Of a stretch of 64,000 nt of DNA, positions 18,243 to 27,185 are shown in pieces. The notes beneath the pieces are model-generated. The model saw only the letters and a list, made by a program, of their open reading frames with translations. It ran no database searches and had not been told where the DNA came from. This DNA is from Methylovulum miyakonense HT12 (lineage in GTDB: Bacteria > Pseudomonadota > Gammaproteobacteria > Methylococcales > Methylomonadaceae). The stretch is from assembly GCF_000384075.1 (NCBI RefSeq), contig NZ_KB913025.1:996119-1060118 (forward strand). Reading direction: 5' to 3'. How positions within the stretch are numbered: position 1 is the stretch's first letter; each line of letters opens with the position of its first letter. Position numbers and translations under genes: made by a program.

Positions 18243-19349
18243 ATGTCATATTCTATAGCTATTATCGGTGCAGGTTGGTACGGCTGTCATCTCGCGTCAT
18301 CACTTGATGCGTTGGGTATGGAGACCAAAGTATTTGAAATGAATGCCAGACCATTACATGAGGCGTCTGGTAATAATCAGTTTCGATTACACTTAGGGTT
18401 TCACTATGCCCGCCATTACAACACCCGAATGCAATCGCGTGACGGTTATATGCGCTTTATGGAACGTTATCCATCACTGAGCGGACAAGTCGTTAATAAC
18501 ATTTATGCCGTCCCTGAGCAGGATTCATTGATGGATTTTCTGACCTATCGGTTAATCATGACGGCTTCGGGGATTGATTTTTCCGAAGCGATTGACATTG
18601 ATTTTAAGATAAACAATATCGAAGGTTATCTTGTCACTGAAGAACGGGTGTTACATACGGAAAGTGCGCGGGTTTATTTTAAGCAACGATTAGGCGATCG
18701 GTTAATCTTCAACCAAAAGATAGAGTCCATTGAAGAAAAGGCGGATAAGGTTTACGTCAATGGTGAATGCTTTGATTACGTCATTGACGCGACCTGGGGG
18801 CATTTCAGAAAGCCGCCCATGGAAGTGTTTTATGAGCCAACTATTTTGTTGTATTACGAATCAAAAGACACTAGGGAAATTTTCCCCGCGCTGACTTTTG
18901 TTGACGGCCCTTTGTGTTCAATCTATCCGACTGAAGAAGCTTCCCTTTACACCCTTTCCAGTGTGCCGCACACGCCAATAGGTCGATTTTCTTCTTCCTC
19001 AGAAGCAAGGGCGGTAAGAAATCAACTGAACCAAGAATTCGTAACTTCGAAAGTCAAACAAATGGAGGCACAAATTGCCCATTATGTGCCTGATTTTAAT
19101 GAACGCTTTAGGTTTGTTGCGCCACAATTTTCCATTAAGACCAAACCTATCGCCAGTTACGATGACCGCTCATGCCATGTGTTTAAGCAAGGCCGGGTTT
19201 TTTCGGTAATGTCTGGAAAAATTGATACCGTATTTTTTGCAACGGAACGTATCTTATCGATGCTTGAATCTTTAGAAAATTTACAATTTGCTAAAGTACC
19301 TAGTATGTTAAGACAAGAAATTGGTTCTGCTGAATATTTTCAAGGGTAA
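18243..19349 (+). CDS. FAD-dependent oxidoreductase (DAO-like)
   Basis: A 368-residue flavoprotein. The N-terminal Rossmann dinucleotide motif is IIGAGWYGCHLAS (about 7-19), followed by an acidic strand end (VFEMNA near 31) as expected for FAD binding. Mid-protein VDYVIDATWG-like and C-terminal VMSGKIDTVF segments fit the D-amino-acid-oxidase/glycine-oxidase fold. A ribosome site (AGGGAAAGC) precedes the ATG. It starts a tight run with an SDR and a TIM-barrel isomerase (spacing 4 bp, then a 4-bp overlap). The context suggests oxidation of a sugar or sugar-acid intermediate of the glycan pathway; the substrate is not deducible. Confidence 0.75.
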   Translation: MSYSIAIIGAGWYGCHLASSLDALGMETKVFEMNARPLHEASGNNQFRLHLGFHYARHYNTRMQSRDGYMRFMERYPSLSGQVVNNIYAVPEQDSLMDFLTYRLIMTASGIDFSEAIDIDFKINNIEGYLVTEERVLHTESARVYFKQRLGDRLIFNQKIESIEEKADKVYVNGECFDYVIDATWGHFRKPPMEVFYEPTILLYYESKDTREIFPALTFVDGPLCSIYPTEEASLYTLSSVPHTPIGRFSSSSEARAVRNQLNQEFVTSKVKQMEAQIAHYVPDFNERFRFVAPQFSIKTKPIASYDDRSCHVFKQGRVFSVMSGKIDTVFFATERILSMLESLENLQFAKVPSMLRQEIGSAEYFQG

Positions 19350-19353
19350 TATA

Positions 19354-20139
19354 ATGACTAATGATTATAAAAGTGCACTTATCGGACACACCGGATTTGT
19401 CGGCTCTAATCTTGCGCAGGCCATGCCGTTCAATGAGCACTACAATTCCAAAAATATTGAAAATATTGCTGGAAAAACTTTTGATAAAGTTGTTTGCGCC
19501 GGGGTGAGTGCCGTCAAATGGTGGGCTAACCAGAACCCGGAACAAGATAAAGCGCAAATAGACCGCTTGCTAGGCTACCTTGAAAGGGTCAAAACTGATG
19601 TGTTTGTACTAATTTCCACGATAGATGTTTATCGTGAAATCAATGGCGTCAACGAAGACACCGATCCCAATCCTGATGGTTTGCATGTTTATGGACGCCA
19701 TCGCTTATATGTAGAAGAATTTGTTAAACAACATTTTCCAAAATATCACATTATCCGGTTACCTGCGCTATTTGGCTCGGGACTTAAGAAAAATGTCATT
19801 TATGATTTCATGAATGCCAATGGGCTTGACGTTATTAATCCAAAATCGTCTTTTCAGTGGTATCCATTGCGACGTTTGCCTGATGACATGGCTATTATTG
19901 AAAAAGCCGATGTCCCTTTGATAAACCTGGCCGCCGAACCGATAGCAACAGGAACGATTAAAGATAATTATTTCCCCTCGATTGAAATCGGCGGCAACCC
20001 GGCTCCGGAAATGCATTACGATATGCATACAAAATACGGGCATTTATTTGGCCGCAACTCACCTTATGTGGTTGGGCATGATGAAATCCTATTTGAGTTA
20101 TTTCGTTTTATTGAAAGCGCAAGGAGTCATGGCGAATGA
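19354..20139 (+). CDS. NAD-dependent epimerase/dehydratase-like SDR
   Basis: A 261-residue extended-SDR-like protein. The cofactor loop is GHTGFVGSN (about 9-17), matching GxxGxxG. The active-site region reads LISTIDVY...HVYGRHRLYVEEF: the Tyr is present, but Arg replaces the usual Lys of YxxxK. The start at 19354 follows the previous stop by 4 bp; the longer frame from 19321 would overlap the FAD gene. Its stop overlaps the TIM-barrel gene (ATGA). It may oxidise or epimerise a nucleotide-sugar or sugar acid, or be a catalytically altered member. The short C-terminal domain leaves the substrate open. Confidence 0.75.
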   Translation: MTNDYKSALIGHTGFVGSNLAQAMPFNEHYNSKNIENIAGKTFDKVVCAGVSAVKWWANQNPEQDKAQIDRLLGYLERVKTDVFVLISTIDVYREINGVNEDTDPNPDGLHVYGRHRLYVEEFVKQHFPKYHIIRLPALFGSGLKKNVIYDFMNANGLDVINPKSSFQWYPLRRLPDDMAIIEKADVPLINLAAEPIATGTIKDNYFPSIEIGGNPAPEMHYDMHTKYGHLFGRNSPYVVGHDEILFELFRFIESARSHGE

Positions 20140-20942
20140 AACTGGCAATATCTAATCTTGCCTGGGGGCAAGCAGAACAGGATGAAATATTTTCAATGTT
20201 GCCTGCCTTAGGTGTTTCGGGTGTGGAGGTTGCTCCGACCAAAATTGGTAGCTGGGATTCAATAACCCAACCCATGCTTGCCGATTTCCGAAAAAAACTT
20301 AATGGCATCGGTTTGTCTGTTAGCTCATTGCAAGCCATTTTCTTTGGCAACCCAGCTGCGCAATTATTAGGTAATGCCAGCGGCTTTGACATCATGTGCG
20401 CACATGTTGACAAACTTGCTGATATCGCCGCCGAGTTGGGTGCCGAAGTGGCGGTGTTTGGAGCCCCCAAAAATCGTCAGCGGGGTGAAATAGAAATGGA
20501 GGTTGCCTTGCAAATGGCCGCTGAGCGGTTCGCAAAATTAGGGGACATTTGCCAGGGGCGGATGAAAATAGGCATTGAGCCAGTCCCTCCCTTTTATGGT
20601 TCGGATTTCATTCTAACCGCCCGTGAGGATTTGGAACTCGTCAAGGCCATTAACCATCCCGCTATCGGTTTGCATTTAGATACCGGTTGTGTATTTCTTG
20701 GTGGAGACGCCATTGATGATGCAATCCGTGAGGGTGCCGTACATTTGATACATTTTCATATTGCAGAGCCTGAATTGGCAGATTTTTCATCACCCAAAGC
20801 AGCCCATACTTCTGCGGCAAGCGCTTTAAATAATGTTGGTTATGATCGTTGGTTATCCATAGAAATGAAGGAAAGCTCTGATCCCATTAAATCCGTAACT
20901 GAAGCAATCCGGTTTGTTCGCAATACATACAACGACCAGTAG
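20136..20942 (+). CDS. Sugar phosphate isomerase/epimerase (AP endonuclease 2-like TIM barrel)
   Basis: A 268-residue xylose-isomerase-like TIM-barrel protein. Expected metal ligands are visible: the Glu in GIEPVP near 150, the Asp in LHLDTG near 184, the His pair in LIHFHIAE near 208, and the late Glu in LSIEMK near 246. Such proteins isomerise or epimerise sugars or hydroxy-acids. It overlaps the SDR gene by 4 bp, so it probably acts on the same intermediate. Which sugar is not visible. Confidence 0.8.
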   Translation: MKLAISNLAWGQAEQDEIFSMLPALGVSGVEVAPTKIGSWDSITQPMLADFRKKLNGIGLSVSSLQAIFFGNPAAQLLGNASGFDIMCAHVDKLADIAAELGAEVAVFGAPKNRQRGEIEMEVALQMAAERFAKLGDICQGRMKIGIEPVPPFYGSDFILTAREDLELVKAINHPAIGLHLDTGCVFLGGDAIDDAIREGAVHLIHFHIAEPELADFSSPKAAHTSAASALNNVGYDRWLSIEMKESSDPIKSVTEAIRFVRNTYNDQ

Positions 20943-20956
20943 AAATATGTCTGTAT

Positions 20957-22888
20957 ATGGAACGAGATAACAGTAAAGAACGGTTAATAATGGTAGAGTT
21001 GACGGCAATTTTTGATACTGCGGAAATGATTGAAAATTGGTCTGAGCCATTAGAAAAATTAGAATTAATGGCAATATCAGGGGATATTAATCCTCTGCCG
21101 GATTGGCTGGCAGTAGAAATTATCTGGATGAAAGTTCAGTTTGAACAACAGTTGTGCCATTCCGAACTGCCCGCACAACAAAAGGATGCCATTGAAGAAT
21201 CCTTTGCCGCCTTGAAAAAACTGGCCTGTTGGCAGTTGGTTGTTGATTTCGACCAGCACTTTCCTTTATTGGACTGTCAGTATTTGCACGAACAGGGCAT
21301 TAAAATTGAGATAAGTAGCTTAAGTCAATTTTTGGCGCATCCTAATAGCAAAAAAATATCCCCACACCGTCTATTTAATGCTACCCGTTATAAAAATATC
21401 GAAAAGCTTGATCTGCATCCGCACCATCCCTTAGTGCATTTTTTCAGGCATTCCAACGGTTACCGTGACAAATCACCGACCCCAAACTATTTATTTGATT
21501 GTGATTGGTATCGGAAAAATTATCTCCAAGACCAGCCCTTCAAAAATCCGCTACTACATTATCTGGCACATTTTCATGAGGAAAATATCCAGCCTATTGA
21601 ACATTTTAGCAATGAGCATGTGCGTCAATCCCAAAGCCTACCCGCAGATATAGATCCGTTAGCTTATTATCTTACACAATTACAACGCCAAGGCGTTGAG
21701 TTCCGGCGCCATGGTTTTTCACCGTGCCCCTATTTCGATAGGGCATTTTATTTGGCAAATTACCAGGATATAAAAATTGCCAACGAGACGGACGGCCTCG
21801 ACCCATTTCATCATTTTTCCGTTACAGGAAATAAAGAGGGCAGAAAAGGCCATCCTTGGTTGTGCCAAAATATGGCATCCCCGTCCATGGTCGAACAATT
21901 TTCGGCTAACAGAAAGCTGGCGGTATTAATTTTAGGTATGCACCGTAGCGGGACTTCGGCGGTAACCCGGATGACAAATCTATTGGGTTTAGACGTGACA
22001 ACTGACTTGATGCCCCCTACACCCGCTAATCCGACAGGTTATTGGGAATCTGTCGAGTTAAGGGAATTACATGATGAAATACTTTCTGCATTGGGTTCTA
22101 GCTGGGATGATATATTGCCAATCAATGCCGATATTTTTCAAACGCCTGAAATTGACCGTTATAAATTCCTTTTAACCGATTATATTGTTAGAACTTTTAG
22201 CGGCTCACAGCGGTTTGTCATCAAAGACCCGCGAATGTGCAATCTAATGCCTTTATGGCTTGGAGTATTGGAAGGCTTAAATGTGGAGCTAAGGGTCATC
22301 ATGCCTTATAGGCACCCTCTTGAAGTTGCAAAATCCTTACAAAATAGGGAAGGGTTTACGCTAGAAAAATCATTTTTATTATGGTTACGGCACATCTTAA
22401 ATGCCGAGCGGCATACCCGCGGGATCAAACGGTGCTTTGTCAGTTATTCCCAAGCATTAACAAACCCTGAAAAAGTGATCCAAACCATCACCGGGCAATG
22501 CGAAATAGACGCACCTAATATTCAAGAAAGTGAAAAACAAGTTAAAGGGTTTCTTGACGGGCAACATTATCATCAGCGGATAACTGACACGGACTTAAGC
22601 GAAGCGGATTTCCCAGGTTGGGTATCGCAGGTTTTTGAGATTCTGGATAAATGGTCCGCGCATAAAGATGACGGGCAACAACTCCAAGGGCAATTTAATC
22701 GTATTTCGGATGAAATGGCACGGGCAGACAGCCTGTACGGCAGCATAATTAGGGACAAAAATAACGACTTAAAGCAAGTGTCATTTATGCAACAGCAGAC
22801 TGAAAAGCAGGGAAGGCAACTGACCGCACAGATCAATAAATTGTTTGAGCAAGAAGAGATTCAGCAAATTATCAGAAAAACGGCTTAA
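20957..22888 (+). CDS. Repeat-module sulfotransferase
   Basis: Up to 643 residues; an ATG at 20990 (removing 11 residues) is equally possible and neither start has a strong ribosome site. Residues about 48-300 are homologous to residues 530-790 of the giant glycosyltransferase at the start of the locus (LPDWxAVE, HPLVHFFRHSNGY, NPLLHYL and PYFDR/PFFDR blocks are shared). Residues about 319-540 form a sulfotransferase fold: the PAPS 5-prime-phosphosulfate loop GMHRSGTS, and the 3-prime-phosphate site RHPLEVAKSL. A short coiled-coil-like tail follows. It probably sulfates the glycan, or is guided to it by the shared module. It is the last gene of the block. Confidence 0.82.
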   Translation: MERDNSKERLIMVELTAIFDTAEMIENWSEPLEKLELMAISGDINPLPDWLAVEIIWMKVQFEQQLCHSELPAQQKDAIEESFAALKKLACWQLVVDFDQHFPLLDCQYLHEQGIKIEISSLSQFLAHPNSKKISPHRLFNATRYKNIEKLDLHPHHPLVHFFRHSNGYRDKSPTPNYLFDCDWYRKNYLQDQPFKNPLLHYLAHFHEENIQPIEHFSNEHVRQSQSLPADIDPLAYYLTQLQRQGVEFRRHGFSPCPYFDRAFYLANYQDIKIANETDGLDPFHHFSVTGNKEGRKGHPWLCQNMASPSMVEQFSANRKLAVLILGMHRSGTSAVTRMTNLLGLDVTTDLMPPTPANPTGYWESVELRELHDEILSALGSSWDDILPINADIFQTPEIDRYKFLLTDYIVRTFSGSQRFVIKDPRMCNLMPLWLGVLEGLNVELRVIMPYRHPLEVAKSLQNREGFTLEKSFLLWLRHILNAERHTRGIKRCFVSYSQALTNPEKVIQTITGQCEIDAPNIQESEKQVKGFLDGQHYHQRITDTDLSEADFPGWVSQVFEILDKWSAHKDDGQQLQGQFNRISDEMARADSLYGSIIRDKNNDLKQVSFMQQQTEKQGRQLTAQINKLFEQEEIQQIIRKTA

Positions 22889-23078
22889 CCCCATATTAAT
22901 GGCGCCTTATTGATAATAATATTTCCCCCATTAATTCCGGCAATACCCCCCCAAAATTTTAGTTTGATGGTTTCATACATTTGCACAGGCTAAATGGAAT
23001 GGCTTTCGGTTATAATCCAACGCTTAACCACACCTTGCTATGCTTGGGTTCCAGCAATAACAGCCTGTGCCAACAACC

Positions 23079-24551
23079 ATGACCCCAGAACAATTCGCTA
23101 TTTACGCCCGACAAGGCTATAACCGCATCCCGGTTAGCCGTGAAGTCCTCGCCGATTTGGATACGCCATTAAGCGCTTACCTTAAATTGGCGGATGGTGC
23201 TTATTCCTACCTCTTTGAATCCGTCCATGGTGGTGAGCAATGGGGGCGTTATTCAATTATCGGCTTGCCTTGCCAAACCGTCGTCAAGATCACTGGCAAA
23301 GACATCCGTGTGGAACAAAACGGCATGTTGTCAGAAAGCGTAAGCCATGATAATCCGCTGGTGTGGATCGAACAGTTTAAATCGAATTATAAAGTCCCCG
23401 ATGTTGAAGGGCTGCCCCGTTTCTATGGCGGCCTAGTCGGTTATTTCGGTTATGAGACCATTGCTTACATTGAACCCAGGGTTTGTAAAGCCACCAAGCC
23501 AGACCCGATCAATTGCCCTGATATTGTCCTGATGGTGTCGGAGGATATGCTGGTGTTTGATAATTTGTCCGGCAAAATGCTGCTCCTGACCCATGCCAAC
23601 CCAGAAGCAAGCGACGCTTATGGGCAAGCGGCCACGAGGCTGGATGACCTGGCCGTAAGGCTCCGCACTTTGCAAATCAAAACCGCTCCGTCCCATCAGC
23701 CAAAAACGGTTGATGAGGCCGATTTTGTCTCGGGTTTTACCCAGCAAGGTTATGAGGATGCCGTACGCAAAGCCAAAGAATACATCACCGATGGCGACAT
23801 CATGCAAGTGGTCTTATCACAGCGCATGTCCATACCGTATACCGCAACCCCGCTGAACCTCTACCGTGCCTTACGCTGCCTGAACCCTTCGCCGTATATG
23901 TTCTATTTGAACCTGGACGATTTCCATATCGTGGGTTCGTCGCCGGAAATTTTGGTGAGGCTGGAAGACAACACCGTGACCGTGCGCCCGATTGCCGGAA
24001 CCCGCCGCCGTGGGACAACGCCTGAACAAGATTTGGCTTTGGAAAAAGATTTGTTGGCCGACCCGAAAGAAATTGCCGAGCATTTGATGCTGATTGATTT
24101 GGGCCGCAACGACACCGGACGGGTGGCGGAAATCGGCAGCGTGCAATTGACCGAAAAAATGATCGTCGAACGTTATTCGCATGTCATGCACATCGTCTCC
24201 AATGTGACCGGAACCCTCAAGGCCGGGCAATCCGCTTTTGATGTCTTGGCGGCGACCTTCCCGGCAGGCACGGTAAGCGGCGCCCCCAAAATTAGGGCAA
24301 TGGAAATCATTGATGAATTGGAGCCCGTCAAGCGTGGCGTCTATTCCGGTGCGGTCGGATACATTTCCTGGTCGGGCAACTTGGACACGGCGATTGCCAT
24401 CAGGACGGCGGTGATTAAGGGCAATACCCTGTATATACAAGCCGGTGCGGGCATCGTCTACGATTCGGTGCCGGCTAGCGAATGGGAAGAAACCATGAAT
24501 AAGGGACGCGCTATTTTCCGTGCGGCCACGATGGCGGAAGCCGGATTATAA
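23079..24551 (+). CDS. trpE: Anthranilate synthase component I
   Basis: A 490-residue chorismate-utilising enzyme; with TrpG it makes anthranilate, the first step of tryptophan synthesis. The N-terminal regulatory part has an LLES-like element ([19 protein letters not shown], about 42-60) where tryptophan would bind. The catalytic part carries PSPYMFYL, the GTRRRG motif, [12 protein letters not shown] and the late AGAGIVYDS motif. I start at ATG 23079 (MTPEQF), typical of TrpE; a GTG at 23067 would add four residues. trpG follows 9 bp later. No leader peptide rich in Trp codons is obvious upstream. trpD and trpC are not next to trpG. Confidence 0.96.
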   Translation: MTPEQFAIYARQGYNRIPVSREVLADLDTPLSAYLKLADGAYSYLFESVHGGEQWGRYSIIGLPCQTVVKITGKDIRVEQNGMLSESVSHDNPLVWIEQFKSNYKVPDVEGLPRFYGGLVGYFGYETIAYIEPRVCKATKPDPINCPDIVLMVSEDMLVFDNLSGKMLLLTHANPEASDAYGQAATRLDDLAVRLRTLQIKTAPSHQPKTVDEADFVSGFTQQGYEDAVRKAKEYITDGDIMQVVLSQRMSIPYTATPLNLYRALRCLNPSPYMFYLNLDDFHIVGSSPEILVRLEDNTVTVRPIAGTRRRGTTPEQDLALEKDLLADPKEIAEHLMLIDLGRNDTGRVAEIGSVQLTEKMIVERYSHVMHIVSNVTGTLKAGQSAFDVLAATFPAGTVSGAPKIRAMEIIDELEPVKRGVYSGAVGYISWSGNLDTAIAIRTAVIKGNTLYIQAGAGIVYDSVPASEWEETMNKGRAIFRAATMAEAGL

Positions 24552-24560
24552 GGAGACGTT

Positions 24561-25151
24561 ATGCAAGCAATAAAAGTCGTCATGATCGATAATTACGATT
24601 CCTTCACCTACAATTTGGTGCAGTATTTTGGCGAACTAGGGGCCGATGTCACCGTCGTGCGTAACGACCAAGTGACCGTTGATGAAATCCAACGGTTATG
24701 CCCTGACAAAATCGTCATTTCGCCCGGCCCCTGTTCACCTAAAGAAGCGGGCGTATCGGTTGAGGCCATCCTTAAGTTCGCGGGGCGTATCCCTGTGCTG
24801 GGCGTTTGCTTAGGGCATCAAAGCATTGGCTATGCGTTTGGAGGCCAGATCATCCATGCCAAACGCATCATGCATGGCAAAACCTCCCTGGTCTATCATC
24901 ATGATGTGGGCGTATTCAAAGGCCTGAGCAACCCATTCACCGCCACACGCTACCACTCCTTGGTGATCGGACAAGATAGCCTACCTGAATGTCTGGAAAT
25001 TACGGCATGGACTCAAGACGAAGGGGGCAATATTGATGAGATTATGGGCGTGCGCCATAAGACCTTGGATGTAGAAGGGGTGCAGTTCCATCCTGAGTCG
25101 ATCTTGACCGAGCATGGCCATGACTTGTTGGATAACTTCCTGAAACGCTAG
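24561..25151 (+). CDS. trpG: Anthranilate / aminodeoxychorismate synthase component II (glutamine amidotransferase)
   Basis: A 196-residue class I glutamine amidotransferase that supplies ammonia to TrpE and, in many bacteria, also to PabB. The nucleophile Cys lies in GVCLGHQ near residue 80, and the His-Glu pair in VQFHPES near 170. It has a strong ribosome site (AAGGAG) just after the trpE stop. The usual partners trpD and trpC do not follow; a receiver-LuxR regulator does, so the operon probably ends here. Confidence 0.95.
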   Translation: MQAIKVVMIDNYDSFTYNLVQYFGELGADVTVVRNDQVTVDEIQRLCPDKIVISPGPCSPKEAGVSVEAILKFAGRIPVLGVCLGHQSIGYAFGGQIIHAKRIMHGKTSLVYHHDVGVFKGLSNPFTATRYHSLVIGQDSLPECLEITAWTQDEGGNIDEIMGVRHKTLDVEGVQFHPESILTEHGHDLLDNFLKR

Positions 25152-25216
25152 ATACCCTTAAATCATCAGCCTGTAGTTGGTTTCAAGCTTGCCAATCCAT
25201 TTGCCAGTCACATGTC

Positions 25217-26134
25217 ATGGACACAACCACCTCATCTAACGGCACCATCATGATTGTCGACGACACGCCAGGCAATCTGGCGTTGTTGTCTGACACGCTG
25301 TCGGAAGCCGGATACCGGGTGTTGGTTGCAACCGATGGCCTGGCGGCCATAGAACAAATCGGCTATTTAAAACCCGACATTATCCTCATGGATGTGGTCA
25401 TGCCCGGTATAGATGGTTTTGAAACCTGCCGCCGCCTTAAATCCGACCTCACCACAACAAGCATCCCGGTATTGTTCATGACCGGCCTGAGCGAACTGGA
25501 TAATTTATTGCGCGGTTTTGATGAGGGTGGTTTGGATTATATTGTCAAACCCATACGCCCGCCTGAAGTGTTGGCCCGCATAGAAGTGCACTTGGCGCTG
25601 GCGAGGGATAGGCAGCGGGCGGAAAACGCCTTGAACCAAAGCCCCTTTTGCGCACTTGCAGTGGACCATGACGGTTCAATTACTTGGCTGACACCGGCGG
25701 CGCGGGCCATGCTTGCAGATTTTATACAGAACGCCCCCATAAACGTAGGTGGCCATTTGCCGAAACCCTTGCTCGAATGGTTTAAAAATGGCCGCCAAAA
25801 TGCCGACGGGCTAGCCGATGAGTACCGCACCCATACCGGTTTTAGCATCAGAATGGCCGCTTGCCAGAATGTAGGCGAATATTTGCTGTTGCTAAAAAAA
25901 TGCTCTGGCGAATGGAATCTGGAATCGTTAAAAGATGCGTTGGGGCTGACGTTCCGTGAAGCAGAAATATTAATGTGGATCTCACGCGGAAAAACCAACA
26001 AAGAAGTCGGCTTGATCCTGGAAAGCAGTCACCGGACTGTCAATAAACATTTAGAACATATTTATGAAAAGCTCGGTGTCACCACCCGTGCCGCCGCCGT
26101 CGCCATGGTGCTACAACGTACCGGTGCATATTGA
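25217..26134 (+). CDS. Receiver-LuxR response regulator with a central linker domain
   Basis: A 305-residue regulator. Receiver domain 1-125: VDDT near 14, phospho-acceptor D59 in IILMDVVMP, and the Lys in VKPIRPP near 113. The middle (about 140-230) looks like a small PAS-type fold. The C-terminal LuxR helix-turn-helix (about 237-300) has LTFREAEIL, SRGKTNKEV and HLEHIYEKLGV. No kinase gene is adjacent, so it is an orphan here. It lies downstream of trpG by 65 bp, but nothing links it to tryptophan synthesis. The next gene is convergent. Confidence 0.9.
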   Translation: MDTTTSSNGTIMIVDDTPGNLALLSDTLSEAGYRVLVATDGLAAIEQIGYLKPDIILMDVVMPGIDGFETCRRLKSDLTTTSIPVLFMTGLSELDNLLRGFDEGGLDYIVKPIRPPEVLARIEVHLALARDRQRAENALNQSPFCALAVDHDGSITWLTPAARAMLADFIQNAPINVGGHLPKPLLEWFKNGRQNADGLADEYRTHTGFSIRMAACQNVGEYLLLLKKCSGEWNLESLKDALGLTFREAEILMWISRGKTNKEVGLILESSHRTVNKHLEHIYEKLGVTTRAAAVAMVLQRTGAY

Positions 26135-26143
26135 CGCCAATGG

Positions 26144-26515
26144 TCACTGGCCAGGCGGGGTTTTCTTGTCCTCGGCCTGTTTCTTAAATTCGGCGGCTTG
26201 CCCGTTGAGGTATTCAACCATGTCGTCATGCTCCTTCTTCTGGGCATTGACCGAATCGGTTATTTTTTTCATATCCGCATTGGCGTCTTTTGTCAGGCAT
26301 TCAAAGTAGGTTGCCGCCTCTTCCCGCTGCCAAGCGTTAAACGCGGCAATGCTATCGTTAAATTCGGCAATGGAATCGAAATTCAAGTCAGGTGTTTCTG
26401 GCTTATCCCCACAACTGCTGGAAGTCCAGCCATCTTTTTTAAGCGTACCGGCGTTGGCGCTTAAAGTTGCCACACACAAGCCAGCAAGAATAGCCAAACG
26501 GTTTTTTGTCAGCAT
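26144..26515 (-). CDS. Small secreted hypothetical protein
   Basis: 123 residues beginning with a classical signal peptide (charged start, hydrophobic 7-20, ANA cleavage-like site near 22). The mature part is polar and helical, with two Cys (about 35 and 73) that could form a disulfide, and a Lys/Glu-rich coiled-coil-like C-terminus ending in KKTPPGQ. No domain is recognised. It is likely periplasmic. It is convergent with the upstream regulator, with 9 bp between the stops. Confidence 0.7.
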   Translation of the reverse strand: MLTKNRLAILAGLCVATLSANAGTLKKDGWTSSSCGDKPETPDLNFDSIAEFNDSIAAFNAWQREEAATYFECLTKDANADMKKITDSVNAQKKEHDDMVEYLNGQAAEFKKQAEDKKTPPGQ

Positions 26516-27185
26516 CTGATTGGTTCCTGATTAATAAGTTGTTGGATAAAATTTTGTGCGGGTGACGGATTATACGTCATGGCACTTTTAACAGGGCGCC
26601 ATAGACCCCCTCTTCCGGCCTGCGGTTTTCTGGAAATATCCGGGCGTTTTTTGAGCCAGCCATTCCCCATCGGGCTAACCCATTAGCATTGATTTAGGCT
26701 AATAACCAAAATCACGCATCCGACAAAAGCCCCATTTCCCCACGGGATTTTAGATTTTCAGAAATCGAGCCCCGTACCTTTATTTGCTTTTATAAGCCAC
26801 ATCCATCGTCCCTATGGGTCTGAGCGATGAAGTATAGTCGTTTTTTTTGTAACAATGGGCATTTTCATGCCAAACCACCAGCAAGCCATAATCTGGCCAT
26901 AGCTGTTAACGATAAAACAGTAGCGGTGCAAGCTGTTTCTTGCCGTACACAGGAGCTTGGCTTCCAAATTAGCGAACCCATAAATTTCCAATGCAATAAC
27001 GCTTGTCCCCGCTGCTTACGGCAGGTATAGTCAAGAAGATAAGTAAATTTCCTAACATAGATTAAGCGCCGCTTTATTAAAGCCCCTATCTCCGATTGGT
27101 ATAAACCGCGTAGATTAAAAACGCCGGCCTGATCACTTATCAACTCATGATTGTTTCTTCAAACTAATGCGAGAGGACAAGTTCT
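26516..27185. other. Intergenic region upstream of ftsH
   Basis: About 670 bp with no supported gene. Open frames at plus 26827-27030 and minus 26865-27143 overlap and have no recognisable domain or ribosome site. The divergent promoters for the small secreted protein and for ftsH should lie here; I could not single out a convincing sigma-70 or sigma-32 match. Confidence 0.45.

Noticed and set aside
22889-23078. trp attenuator or leader peptide before trpE
   Set aside because: No short frame with tandem Trp codons and no alternative terminator pair is visible.
26827-27143. Open frames on both strands upstream of ftsH
   Set aside because: They overlap each other, lack ribosome sites and match no family I know.
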